This document shows positions 46,158-56,246 of a stretch of DNA of 64,000 nucleotides, in pieces (the first letter of the stretch is position 1; every line of letters begins with the position of its first letter). Made by a program: the position numbers and the translations under genes. The stretch covers positions 1 through 64,000 of the forward strand of contig JABLUY010000116.1 in assembly GCA_013306675.1 (NCBI GenBank). Direction: 5' to 3'. The notes beneath the pieces were generated by a model that saw nothing but the letters and a program-made list of their open reading frames with translations, made no database searches and had not been told where the DNA came from. Source of the DNA: Thraustochytrium sp. TN22 (lineage: Eukaryota; Sar; Bigyra; Thraustochytrida; Thraustochytriidae).

Positions 46158-47288
46158 GCCGCCGCCCGCTCCGCCCGCGCGCGCGCCGCCCGCGCGCCTC
46201 CGCCCGTTCGCGCTTTGCTGCTGCCTGCCGCGGCCTCGGCGGCCGCCGCTGGCGGGTCCGCCTCGGACGCCGCTGGGGGCCTCGCCTCGCCTCGGACAAC
46301 TCGGCGCGGCCGCTGCCGCTGCCAGCGCTGCGCTGCGCGCGGGCCGAGGCCGAGCGGCCGGGCCCGGCCGGCCTGCCGGAGCTGCGCAGCGCGCGCGGCG
46401 CAGGCTCGAGCCCGGCGCGGCGGCCGGCCGGGTCGGCGCCGCCGGGCTCGGGCCTCCGAGTCCGAGTCAGGTTAACAGAGAGGCCAACTTCAACCTCGAG
46501 TCTTCGACTTGAAGTCTTGAACTTGGACGAAGCGCGGCACGCGCCGCCGGCCACTGCCAGCGCGGTGCACGCGCCGCGCCGGCGTCGCCCACTGACGCCC
46601 AGGGCCGGCGCGGCCAGCGAGCGAGGGAGGCGGCGGCGCGGGCCAGGCCAGGCCGCGCGGCGCGAGCCGTCTCCGGGCGGAGACGAGCGCCGGAAGCAGC
46701 CCGGCCCAGCAGGGACTGAGGAGAGAGGCGGCGGCCACGGGGCGGCCAAGGGGCGGCCGCCGGCGCAGGAGGCGACTGGAGCCGGCCGGAGCTGCGGCGG
46801 GAGCTGAGGCGGAGCGCGTCCAGCGTGGCGGGGAGACGACAGCATGCAGTGCAGTGCACAGTGCTGGCAAGTGCAAGTGCACTGTAACTTAGGCTTTCCT
46901 TTCACATGGAGGTTCCGAGTCCGAATCGTGCGAGCTGAGTCGCACGCGCGTGTGCTCGGATGAGGCTTCGAAGTTCCGAGAAGCCAAGGCCGAGCCTCTG
47001 AAGAGTCACGCAGGGGAGAGGCCGGAGACTAGGCCCGGCAGAGTGGCTTTCGAGGCGTGCGGAAGCCTTGCGCGCCAGCCCTGCGCCGCTGGTGCAAGGC
47101 GGAGCAGGCTGGCCGGTGGAGGCGAGATGTTGATGTCTGAACGGTGTGCAGCTGAAGCATGCTGGCGAGGCTACTTGCTGCACTGCATGTTGCAGCCAGG
47201 CTTTTCGTCGTGCGGCGGCCGGTGAAATCAAAGATGGCTGATCGGAGGTCAAGCAGGCCCTCGTCGCTGATGCCGAGCGAAGGGGTTC
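46158..47288. other. Spacer upstream of the pseudokinase gene
   Basis: About 1.1 kb, very GC-rich near 46160-46460. A cluster of related CTTGAA or TTCAAC words lies at about 46484-46527. No supported gene. It should include the pseudokinase promoter. Confidence 0.45.
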
Positions 47289-48098
47289 ATGCTGTTTGCA
47301 GTCTTTTTTTCTTTGACCTCGAGAGAGATGCTGGCACATCGTTCTTTGATCACGCTGAGCTTTGCCAGCGATGACTACCCCGCCCCGGCCGGCCTGCCTT
47401 GGCGCACTCTTGCGCGCGAGCGAGCCGTCGAAGATCAAGCTCACCCCTCGCCACCGCACATCATCCAACTTTCTATGGACGAGGTCGTCGGTGTCTGCAT
47501 GATCATCGTGCCCTACTACGGCATCGACGCGGTCGAGCTGCTCCGCGAGAATCGGGACGTCAATGTCCAGGTGCTCCTCAGCTTCTTCTCCACGCACGAC
47601 ACCTTGCACCCGGCCGGCGTTGCGCACGGCGACTTCAAGCCGGGCAACACGGCCGTCAGCGCCAAAAACGGTCGGTGGAATATCATCGACTACGGCCACC
47701 TCGTACCTGTCACGCGCCCGTGGCCCCTCAACCCGTCCGGTACCTACCCGTACATTGCGCCCGAGCACGGCAAGCTCGCGTTCGCGCGGGAAGCGGCATG
47801 CACGCCTTTGCGCTCTCCGTCCTCCACGTCTTCGGCATCTTTTCCTCCAACGTGTGCCGCCGCTGCATGTACCACCGAACCATGGGCAGGGCACTCTTGC
47901 GAAAGCAACTCGTCGTGCTCCTCTTGCAACGCATCGACCACCTTCTGCGCTGCGCGGACACCAACGCCGTCTTTCCGCCGCCCAAGCCCGAGGCCGAGCC
48001 CGAGCCCAAGTCCGGTGCAAACTCCAGCGAGATGGACACCAATAAACGGACCCCGACAGGTGCGCGAGGCCATCCACTTCTCGCATTTCGGGCCATAG
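47289..48098 (+). pseudogene. Broken protein kinase gene
   Basis: The frame from the ATG at 47289 has a kinase core without a recognisable N-lobe P-loop or VAIK lysine. It runs through GVAHGDFKPGN (catalytic loop), WNIIDYGHLV (DFG region) and GTYPYIAPEH (activation end). Immediately after this the kinase-like continuation (GMHAFALSVLHVFGIFSS) is found in another frame, so the C-lobe is interrupted. An intron is not obvious at the switch. A degenerate kinase gene or retained fragment is the simplest reading. The HGD and DYG motifs differ from the neighbouring pseudokinase, and I see no direct duplication of it. Confidence 0.5.
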
Positions 48099-49056
48099 AT
48101 GGCCCGGCCGATGCTGCGCGCGTTCCATGCGCAAAACTGATGCTGTCGTTGTGTGCGCAGAGCACGTCTTCACCGAGCTCAAGTCCGAGTTCCGCGTTTT
48201 GGCTTGAAATGCATGGACTGGCAAACGTAGCGCGCACCGTGCCAACACTAGCAGCTTTAGATTTTAGGCTGCGTTCGCTCATGATGCCCGTGCTGCGCGG
48301 GCGCTGCCGCGCGCTCCTCCTCCTGCTGCTGGTGCCGTGATCAAAATAGCGGCGTAGATCGGCGTAGATCAGATGCACTTCACTGCATGCCTACTTCGCA
48401 TACCTCGCTGTACTTCACGTTCGCTCACGTTCTTCTGGCTCTGTATTCGCAACTTGAACATTCGCAAGAGTGTTCTCATGTTCAGAGGCCGAGAGGGGGG
48501 CACTCAGCTCTCCTCTGGCTGACACAAGTTACATCTCTCTCAAGACTTACGCCCACTGCCTCGCCGCAGTGACAGTGAGAGGAGGGAGTAGCCCACATGG
48601 CTTGCTCCCTCTTGCGCGACGCAGAGACCGGAGGACTCAGTCCTGATGAGGGTGCAGTCTGGCCAGTCCGGCCAGTCTGGCAACAGTCAATGTCGTCCGT
48701 CGTGCAAGCCAGCTTCCGCCGGGACTCCAGGCCGCTCCAGGCCCGGCCATGCCGTGTGCACGTGCTACTACTAGTACTAAGTAGTTAGTACTAACAGTAG
48801 GCACGTACCGTCAGTCAGGCCTGGCTGAAGTGTGACTGCACCAGTGCCACACAGTGCCAGTGCCACAAGTCCCTCGCTCGGACAGCGAGCGGAACTCACG
48901 TACAGCCTGGAGTCGCAGTCGCCCTCGCTCCTCGCTCGCTCAGCTCGCTTGCTTGCAACAAACCTGCAAGGCTTGCGCGCGTGGCGAGTGGAACCGAGCT
49001 GGGTGGAACGCGCTGGCGCTGGCAAGGTCGCACCGGCAGCGGCGGCGCAGACGAGG
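48099..49056. other. Spacer before the repeat-bearing gene
   Basis: About 960 bases without a supported gene. AACTTGAA lies at 48453-48460 and TGCCAGTG at 48855-48862. A perfect inverted repeat (arms TAGTACTAA, loop GTAG) is at 48772-48793. Confidence 0.5.
48772..48793. repeat. Perfect 9-bp inverted repeat with GTAG loop
   Basis: Arms 48772-48780 and 48785-48793 are exact complements and could form a hairpin in DNA or RNA. It lies in the 5' spacer of the gene at 49057. Confidence 0.85.
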
Positions 49057-50013
49057 ATGGAGGCGCCCCGCGCAGCCAAGGCCATGGCGCGCGACGGGGT
49101 GGCGGCGGCGACGACCGTGGCCGCCGAGGGCGGTGGCCCGCTGGAAGAGGCCATGCCGGACGTGCAGGCTGGCTCGACGTGGACCGTGGAGGACGGCGAG
49201 CTCAAGGACGCCCAAGGCGCGGTCGTCATGAGGCTGGGCAAAGGCGGAGGCGGTGGCTGCTGCCTCTGGTGCTGCCTCTGCAGCGGTCCCTCCTCGGAGA
49301 CCGTGCACTACGGCAACGGCAGGAGGATGAAGCTCGTGGCACGAAGGCTGGGCCCTAAAGTCCCCAAATTCATGGATCCCAACTCGCTCTTCGCCAACAC
49401 CATGACGAATTACCGCCTCATGGTCTCCAGCGACGTTGTGGGCCTCACGATCGGCTACCCGCATGGGCCGCCCATGGTCCAGGTGACGTCGTTTGTCCCG
49501 GAAGACTTCGTGCTGGTGTCCCGTGCCTTGGCGGGCGGCTCCATCCTGGAGCTCGTCAACATGAGCTTGACAGAGCTGGGCACGATGCAGTGCTTCGACC
49601 GAGGTGTCCTATGCGCCACGCTCAACATCAACTCGCGCTCAAGCACGATCGACATTGAGCCCTCGTGCGTCTGCCCTGCTTCTGCGCTGGCCTTCTGCAT
49701 GCTTTCCCTGGCCAAGATGAATTTCAGCCTTGGCATGAGTGTGGCTGGTGTCAGGGCCCAGGCACGCATGAATGGCCGCTATGGCGGATACTACGCAGGC
49801 TCAGGACCCGGCGCAGGCTCAGGACCCTACGCAGGCTCAGGACCCTACGCAGGCTCAGGACCCTACGCAGGCTCAGGACCCTACGCAGGCTCAGGACCCT
49901 ACGCAGGCTCGGGACCCTTCGCCGGCGCGGGACCCTCCGCGGGCGCGATACCCCACGCGAGCGCGGGCGGCTTCGCGGCGGCCGGCGGCTTTCGGACGGA
50001 AGATATCGACTAA
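49057..50013 (+). CDS. Unknown protein with Cys cluster and YAGSGP repeats
   Basis: 318 residues from the ATG at 49057; a longer frame starts only at a GTG. An Ala-rich N-terminus is followed by STWTVEDGELKDAQGAVVMRL, a beta-like stretch. A Cys cluster (CCLWCCLC) comes next and could be lipidated. The middle (MDPNSLFANTMTNYRLMVSS to MQCFDRGVLCATLNIN) has no family I recognise. The C-terminal quarter is a tandem repeat of the hexapeptide YAGSGP, from an 18-bp DNA repeat at about 49791-49924, degrading into Gly/Ala-rich sequence. There is no signal peptide and no clear transmembrane helix. Function unknown; membrane attachment by palmitoylation is speculative. Confidence 0.65.
   Translation: MEAPRAAKAMARDGVAAATTVAAEGGGPLEEAMPDVQAGSTWTVEDGELKDAQGAVVMRLGKGGGGGCCLWCCLCSGPSSETVHYGNGRRMKLVARRLGPKVPKFMDPNSLFANTMTNYRLMVSSDVVGLTIGYPHGPPMVQVTSFVPEDFVLVSRALAGGSILELVNMSLTELGTMQCFDRGVLCATLNINSRSSTIDIEPSCVCPASALAFCMLSLAKMNFSLGMSVAGVRAQARMNGRYGGYYAGSGPGAGSGPYAGSGPYAGSGPYAGSGPYAGSGPYAGSGPFAGAGPSAGAIPHASAGGFAAAGGFRTEDID
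49791..49924 (+). repeat. 18-bp coding minisatellite
   Basis: About seven units of TACGCAGGCTCAGGACCC or close variants, in frame, encoding YAGSGP. The middle units are almost identical in DNA, so the array is young. Confidence 0.9.
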
Positions 50014-51212
50014 GAGGTAGTTGACATGAAGTGTACGCGAGCCTTGGCCATTGCACGTTCCTCTGGGGCTGCGCAGCGCGCCTCGCGCAGCGCTTCAGAG
50101 CGCGCCTTGAGCGCCTAGGTCCAGGCAACGCTGAAGCTTGCCTACAAGTCGCGTTCTCGGCCAGGCAAGGACTGCTGCGCCGGCACGCCCGCGTCCAAGA
50201 AAGCTGGACGGTCACATTCTGGGATCCCCCACGGGAGAACCAGAGAACCGCTTCAGATGCAGTTCACGCTCAGTAACGTTCTTCTTTTTTTTGTTTGGGG
50301 ATCGAGCCCCCTTTTCGCCAGAGTGCGTCAGAGGATGCACTTCCGCCTGACACAAGTTGCCTCCCTCACCGCAGAGGAAGAAGGACTTGTGAGAGGACCA
50401 CTTACATGCAGAACATGATGTGAACCGCGTTCTCCCTCCTGCGTGCCTCAGGCGACGGGTCAGGAAGCTCATACCGTGACCGGAGAACCCAGAGAACCCA
50501 GAGAACCGCTTTTGTAGGCTCGCGTTCCTGCAGAGGCCCCCTCCCTTTGCTGATCTAAAAGCCGGCACAAGAGAAGTTGGAGAATCAGAGGGAATTGTTC
50601 CTGTGTTGGTTCTTCCTCGATTTAGTTAGAGCCGGCGTCGGGCGAAAGGGGGGGGGGAGAAGCGGGGGGAACGACTTGGACGAGTTCAATTTACTGCGTC
50701 GACCGCGGAGAACGGGCTGTGGCATTGGCAAGCAATCGACCAAGCCACAGCCTGAGCTCAGGCAAAACCATAACTCGACGAGAAGGCCGGGAGAAAAAAC
50801 AATAGCGACAGCGACAGGCAGGCAGGCAGGCGCCGAGGACAAGAATGGGGTGCGTGCTTGGCCGGCCGCGGCGCCGGCCTCCGTTTCCGGATACCGGCCC
50901 CACGTATACCGACCCCAGACGCGAAGCGTGGGACGCGGAACGTTTCGCCCGGCCCGAGGTGCAAGCGAGGCTGGATCGTCAAGTTAAGCGCTAGGCCTAC
51001 GGCAGGGACGCAGATGGCTTTCACGGATGAAAAGAAGCGTCCCAGAAGTACTACCTAACTTCTCCCTCTCGAAGTCATCAAACAAACACATAAAAGAATT
51101 GCATTTGTGAAGGTCAAACTCCTACGTGCCGAAAGAGGCGGCAGGCAGGCTCGTCAAAGGCAACGGCGCAGGCTCGGTCTGGGGCAAAGGTACGAAAGTA
51201 CGAGGGGCCTGT
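50014..51212. other. 1.2-kb gene-free stretch
   Basis: No gene supported. The words GAGAACCAGAGAACCGC (about 50236) and GAGAACCCAGAGAACCC (about 50483) are related copies about 250 bases apart. GGGGATCGAGCCCC near 50297-50310 is a small hairpin after a T-rich run, followed by another short T run. Confidence 0.45.
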
Positions 51213-53801
51213 TTAGTCGAGGCTGATGCCGGCGAGCTCGTCAAAGCCCAGCGCGATGTTGAGGTTTTGGGTGCAGTGGGTGGCGGCGCCGAGGTTGAGG
51301 TTGTCGACGGCGGAGATGATGACAAGGCGGCCGGTGTTGGCGTCGAGCGTGAAGCCGCCGACGGAACCGTAGTGGGTGAACATGGTGTCACGCACGGTGG
51401 GAGCCTCCTTGGAAATCTTGACGAGGGGCTCGTCCTTGTAATAGGTCTCGAACTCCTCGCGGATAGCCTCCGTTGAGGGGTACTCGCCGGAGGCGTTGGG
51501 GTTGATGAAGCAGGTGGTGGTCATGTGGATGCCCTGGAACCACGAGGCGACGTGGGGCATGAAGGAAACCTGGGCGTTGAGGTGGCGAGTGCACTCACGC
51601 TCATGCATGTGGGAGACGAGGGTGTAGGGGATGATGTTGTCCTTGAGCACCATGGGGTCGTTCTTGTCGCTGGGGTTGGTGCCAGCGCCCGAGTAGCCGG
51701 AGACGCCAAAGGAGGCCGGGACGGTGCCGTCGCGGAGCGAGAGCAGGCCCGAGGAGGAGGGCTGGAGGATGGGCATGAGGGCGAGCTGGAGGGCCGAAGC
51801 GTAGCAGCCCGGGTTGGAGATGCGCTTGGCGCCCTTGAGCTGGTCGCGCGCGCCGGGGCGCTCGGGCATGCCGTAGACCCAGTTGTCATCAAAGCGGTAG
51901 TCGGCGCCGAGATCGATCATGGTGGAGTCCGGGGACATCTTCTCGAGGGCGTCGACGAAGCGCGGGGCGAGGCCGTTGGGAAGGGCGAGGACCCAGATGT
52001 CGACCTCGCGGGCGGCGTCGTCCTCGGGCAGGTCCTCGGGCTCGAGCGCGTTGAAGCGGAGGGTGTCGGCGACGCCGCGCACGGCGGCGGTCTTGTCGAG
52101 GCCGAAGCAGTCGATGACGCGCTGACCGGCGAGGGCGCGGGAGGAGGCAACGGTGAGCTCCATGTTGGGGTGGTCGGTGAGGAGCTTGACGAACTCGCGG
52201 CCGACATAGCCGCGAGCGCCGAGGAGGCCGACCTTGACCGGGTTCTCGTTGGGCGTGTACTCATGGGCGTACTTGACGGCCTTGGTCTCGGGAGGGTCGA
52301 TGACCAGGCGCGGCGCCTTGTCGGCGGACCAGCCCTTGAGCGGGTGGCCGCGGTTGTACCAGGCGACGTTGGAGTCGCTGGCCCAGTGGCAGAGGGTGCC
52401 GTCGGCGGCGGAGGAGCCGGCCTTGAGCGCACCCTGCTTGGCCTCGGCCACGGTCCAGGACCAGGCGAGGGACTCGTAGTCACGCTGGATGGCCTTCCAG
52501 AGCACGTGCTCGTAGCCGTTGCCGTGGTGGTTGGGCGAGAGGACGATCTCGTTGAGGACGGGCGGCAGGTCGGCGCCGAGCTTGGGCAGGCGCACAACGC
52601 GACCGGCGGCGTAGGCCTTGTCCGGGGACGGGCCGTAGATGTAGGTAGCGTCCACGACGGCGTCGCCCTTGGGCAGCGGCGAGAGCAGCGGCGTGGCCGC
52701 ATCGCCCTCGAGGCGCTGCACGGGCAGGCCCTTGGTGAAGAGCGTGCCGGCGCCCTCATGCGTGAAGAGCTCCTGGATCATGGAGCCAGCGCCCGTGATG
52801 GCCACAGCGGTGGAGCTCGAGACGCCGTCAAGGATGAGCTTGATCTCGTTTAGCTTGAGCAGGGTGCCCTGGCGGCCCTCGTAGTCGCGGTTGGCGAGCG
52901 CCTCGTACTCGTTGGCCATGTCGACGATGTTGACGATCTTGCCCGTGTCGTCGTCGAGCCAGCCACCCTTGGAGCTGGCGAACATGACGCGCATGGGCTG
53001 CAGCGAGTGCACGAGGTCGCGCGCCGCCACGTCGGCGTTGATGTTGAGAACCTGGCCGCTCTCCGAGGTGCCCAGCGAGGTGAGCACGGGCACGACGTTC
53101 TCGGCGAGCGCCGCCTTGATGTCCGTCTCGAAGACGCCCTTGACCTCGCCCACGAAGCCGAGCTCCGGCTTGGTCACCTCAGCGTGGAAGACGCCGGACG
53201 GGAAGGCCTTGGCGTTCACGCCAGCCTTCTGCATGGCCTTTACCACGCGCTCGTTCAGGCCCGTGAAGATGCGCTGCGCCACCTCCAGCGTCGCCTCGTC
53301 CGTGACGCGGCTGCCGCGAATGTACTGCGGCTCCACGCCCTTGAGCTTGAGCTCGTCGTTCATCTGCGGGCCGCCGCCGTGGATCACCACCGGCTTGAGC
53401 CCGGCCTTGTACAGGATCGAGACGGTCTCCACGAGCTCGTCCATTTCGTACTCGACCACGTCGCCGCCCACCTTGATGACGGCGAACGCCTCGCCCTCGA
53501 ACTTGGCGAAGCGGTCCAGGTAGTACTTGACCTGCTCCGTGTCCGTCACGGCGCGCAGAATCTGCGGCAAGATGTCGTCCGACTTGGCGGCCGCCGACAG
53601 CGCGCGCCGGTTCGCCAGCGACAGCGCGGCCGGCCGCGCCACCTGCTGCACGCCGGTCGCCGACGTGGCACGCACCGCCGCGCGGCCGGCGGCACGGCCA
53701 CTGGCCGAGCTCGACGTCACGAGCGCCCTGCGCGCGGCCGCGTTGCGGGCCCTGCGCGCCGCCGCGCGCGCCGCCGCCGACCGGACCATTGCCGTCTTCA
53801 T
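51213..53801 (-). CDS. ARG5,6: Acetylglutamate kinase / N-acetyl-gamma-glutamyl-phosphate reductase fusion (ARG5,6)
   Basis: Carries out the second and third steps of arginine synthesis from N-acetylglutamate. 862 residues. Residues 1-75 are rich in Arg and Ala with no acid until SDD, a mitochondrial presequence. The kinase domain follows (KVGGDVVEYEMDELVETVS, VIHGGGPQMNDEL, LNINADVAARDLV). A GNAT-like NAT segment is at about 385-500 (LPPVLNEIVLSPNHHGNG). The reductase starts near residue 525 with LLGARGYVG and has the active Cys near 666 in SNPGCYASA. HMTTTCFINP and NLNLGAATHCTQNLN complete it. The same order occurs in the fungal ARG5,6 precursor, which is cut into two enzymes in mitochondria. 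The linker before KVGLLGARG is the likely cleavage area. Intronless. Confidence 0.95.
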   Translation of the reverse strand: MKTAMVRSAAARAAARRARNAAARRALVTSSSASGRAAGRAAVRATSATGVQQVARPAALSLANRRALSAAAKSDDILPQILRAVTDTEQVKYYLDRFAKFEGEAFAVIKVGGDVVEYEMDELVETVSILYKAGLKPVVIHGGGPQMNDELKLKGVEPQYIRGSRVTDEATLEVAQRIFTGLNERVVKAMQKAGVNAKAFPSGVFHAEVTKPELGFVGEVKGVFETDIKAALAENVVPVLTSLGTSESGQVLNINADVAARDLVHSLQPMRVMFASSKGGWLDDDTGKIVNIVDMANEYEALANRDYEGRQGTLLKLNEIKLILDGVSSSTAVAITGAGSMIQELFTHEGAGTLFTKGLPVQRLEGDAATPLLSPLPKGDAVVDATYIYGPSPDKAYAAGRVVRLPKLGADLPPVLNEIVLSPNHHGNGYEHVLWKAIQRDYESLAWSWTVAEAKQGALKAGSSAADGTLCHWASDSNVAWYNRGHPLKGWSADKAPRLVIDPPETKAVKYAHEYTPNENPVKVGLLGARGYVGREFVKLLTDHPNMELTVASSRALAGQRVIDCFGLDKTAAVRGVADTLRFNALEPEDLPEDDAAREVDIWVLALPNGLAPRFVDALEKMSPDSTMIDLGADYRFDDNWVYGMPERPGARDQLKGAKRISNPGCYASALQLALMPILQPSSSGLLSLRDGTVPASFGVSGYSGAGTNPSDKNDPMVLKDNIIPYTLVSHMHERECTRHLNAQVSFMPHVASWFQGIHMTTTCFINPNASGEYPSTEAIREEFETYYKDEPLVKISKEAPTVRDTMFTHYGSVGGFTLDANTGRLVIISAVDNLNLGAATHCTQNLNIALGFDELAGISLD

Positions 53802-55134
53802 CTTTTTCTCCCGCGACTCCTCTTCCCGCTGCTCTTGCTCCTGCTGCTGCGCGTCTTCGTCACCGCCTCGCCGTCAGCCTAATGATTTTGCTCGCCCCGC
53901 CTCGGCAGCGCGCCTCCAACCTTCGCTCTTGCAACGATCTTTCCTCGCTCGCCTCGCCTGCAACAATCATCAATCCCAGACACAGACAGACAGACTGACT
54001 GACGCTCAGGACCAGCCAGGACTCGGACCACCACTGGCACCGCTCTGCCTGCCCTGCCCTGCCCTGTGTGCAAGGCAAGGAGCGCGAGTGCACTGGCGCT
54101 GTGCAGGCAGTGCAGGCCGGCCGACGCGACGCCAAGCCACTGCCTGCCAGTGCCAGCACACCGGCCACGGCCAAAACACCAGCCAGGCTCGTGGCGGCTG
54201 CCTTCAACTTGCGGCTGACAGTCTGTCTGACAGACCAGACAGTGAATGCGCCAGGCTGCCTCGCCACGCCCTCGCGCAGCTGGAGCACCAACTTCTCCCG
54301 GTCCCTGTGCGCCGCGCCGCCGCGCTCGCCTGGTCCACGCGCTGCGCACCACCCATTCTGCCGCCACCGTGCACGCTATCGCCCCCTCGCTCGCATTGTC
54401 TCCCCAATTTGAATTTCAAAACCACGCTCCGAGTCGCTCCCGCGCGTCCTGCGCCTCGCGCCTCGCGCCGCCAGCCGCCGCGCCCGCCGCGCCCGCCTGC
54501 GCGGCGCGCCGCGCGCGCGCCGCCTGCCTCGCACGTACCTGCTGGAGAGAGAGAGAGAGAGAGAGAAGGCTGCTCAGGGCCGGGACGAGGAGTTGGGGGT
54601 TTGTCTGGCTTGGACGCGGGCGGCGAGGCGCCCCTGCGTGCCCGCCTGCTGGCAAGGCGCGGGGCGGATCTTTTCCTGCGCGGTTCGCCTGGACTTCCGC
54701 GCGCAGTCCCCTCCAGAGCTTCGGGAGGTTGCGCCGCGGCAGCCTCCGCAACTTGCCACTGTTCGTTGCCGCTGCGGCGGGTTGTGCGAAAGTCGCGGGG
54801 GGGGGGGGGGGTGTGGGCGGCTGCGGGGTGTGCGGGATGCGGTCCAGGGGTGCAGGGTGCGGCGGCCCAACGTCCCGCCGCGGGGCGCTGCGGGCTCCCG
54901 CGAAGCACGAGAAGCGCCTCCCAACCTATAAGCAGCTGAGCAGAAGGCGTTCCGTCTGTGGGGAAGGTCCTATTCGTGAACCATAGCGTTTAGCATACGA
55001 GGGCGCCCCGCGCCCACCGTGACCGGCAAGGCGCTCGAGCAGCCTTGCATTGGCCGGGTCCGTCCAAGCTTGCAGCTCGTGGAGCTACAAGCGGAGCTCC
55101 TAGCTCTAGGGAGGGTCGGCACAGAAGCCGCCCC

Positions 55135-55208
55135 CACCGCGCTCGCTGCAGCCCAAAGCTATGCAGCCACCGCGCTCGCTGCAGCCCAAAGCTATGCAGC
55201 CACCGCGC
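55135..55208. repeat. 33-bp tandem repeat, 2.2 copies
   Basis: Units start at 55135 and 55168 with CACCGCGCTCGCTGCAGCCC and are identical through 33 bases. A partial third begins at 55201. Confidence 0.9.
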
Positions 55209-55713
55209 AGGCGCGCCGCCGCCGCGCGGCCAGCCTCCAGCGCGACCGCCGTCGCGCCGCGCCGATTGCGCCCCGGTTCCTGGTATGTCCATCTTCTGCG
55301 TTGGCGGCCAGCCTTCGCCAGCGCAGTGGCGGCTTGCTTGATCGACCTCGATCGTTAACGTTGGGTCAGAGCGCGCCCGTGGCCGGCCAGCGGCCTGGCA
55401 CGCCGGAGTCCGGCTGTGCTCTGTGCCGTGTCACTGTGTCAGTGACTGAGACTCTGACACAACCACGGCCATGCCAAGCCGCCTGGTTTCGCACGGGAAT
55501 GCGCTGTCATGAGCGCTGTCACAGGTGGAAGCGCACCTCTTCGCAAGAGGCTGGCGCGGCTGCGCGGCTGCTTATTGCCAGAATTCAAGTTCTTGGATGG
55601 TCCTCTTGCGCCTCGTGAGCCACGCAGCGTCAAGCGCCACTGGCACGGCCTCGCTCGCAGGAACGCGCGCCGCCGGGGGCCAGTCATCTGGCTTGCTAGC
55701 TAGAGCTAGCCAG

Positions 55714-55729
55714 CTACTAACGTTAGTAG
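55714..55729. repeat. Perfect 16-bp palindrome
   Basis: CTACTAACGTTAGTAG equals its own reverse complement. It follows a GCTAGCTAGAGCTAGC block, itself nearly palindromic. Confidence 0.9.
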
Positions 55730-56246
55730 CCAGACTCTGCCAGAGCCGGAGCCAGGTCGGCGGAAGCTCTCGCTTGCGCCTCGAATGACCGCCCACGCGC
55801 GCATCTTGCATTGGCCATGGAATCGCATGGATGCTGTGTCTCGCGTGCCTGACCCGCGACCAGCCAGGCACTGGCAGTGGCCGTAACGTTCGTGGCTGGG
55901 CGGGCGCCACTGGCACCGTGACTGCCACTGCAGTGCACGCGTCGCGACGCAGTGAAGCTGAGACAGGCGCGGCCACCTGCCACTTGGCTGATTCCGAAGC
56001 TGTTGCCAGCCAGCCTCAGGCTCGCCAGGACGAGACCTGTGAGAGCCTGACTGTGAGGCCGCAGCCAGCCTGAGGCTGCCTGAGAGGAGAGCGTTGCGCG
56101 CGCGAGACGCCCCAGCAAGAGCTTGCAGTGACTGGTCCTTGACCGTCCATCTGCTTGACTTGATTTGATTATTATTTTACCGAGTCCGAGTCAGCAGCCA
56201 CAGCACGTTTGAAGTAGCTTTGGGAGCTCTAGCTAGGCTACTGGCA

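Larger units (their letters stand above)
53802..56246. other. 2.4-kb gene-free stretch
   Basis: No gene supported. It contains a GA tract (about 54545-54567), a G run of about 12 (54797-54809), a 33-bp tandem duplication (55135-55208), TTCAAGTT at 55584, and a perfect 16-bp palindrome CTACTAACGTTAGTAG at 55714-55729. CACTGGCA or its complement occurs at 54032, 54145, 55638, 55869 and 55908. Confidence 0.5.

Noticed and set aside
46158-46500. Open frames on both strands in the GC-rich region outside the pseudokinase start
   Set aside because: Low-complexity Ala/Arg/Pro text with no domain; best read as promoter or leader DNA.
50297-50310. Small hairpin followed by a T run, resembling a terminator or RNA gene end
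   Set aside because: The stem is only four or five base pairs, and no tRNA, 5S or snRNA-like sequence precedes it.
48430-50540. Two spacer segments around the gene at 49057 sharing CTGACACAAGTT and similar words, perhaps copies of a dispersed repeat
   Set aside because: Matches are short and broken; I could not align them beyond about 15 bases with confidence.
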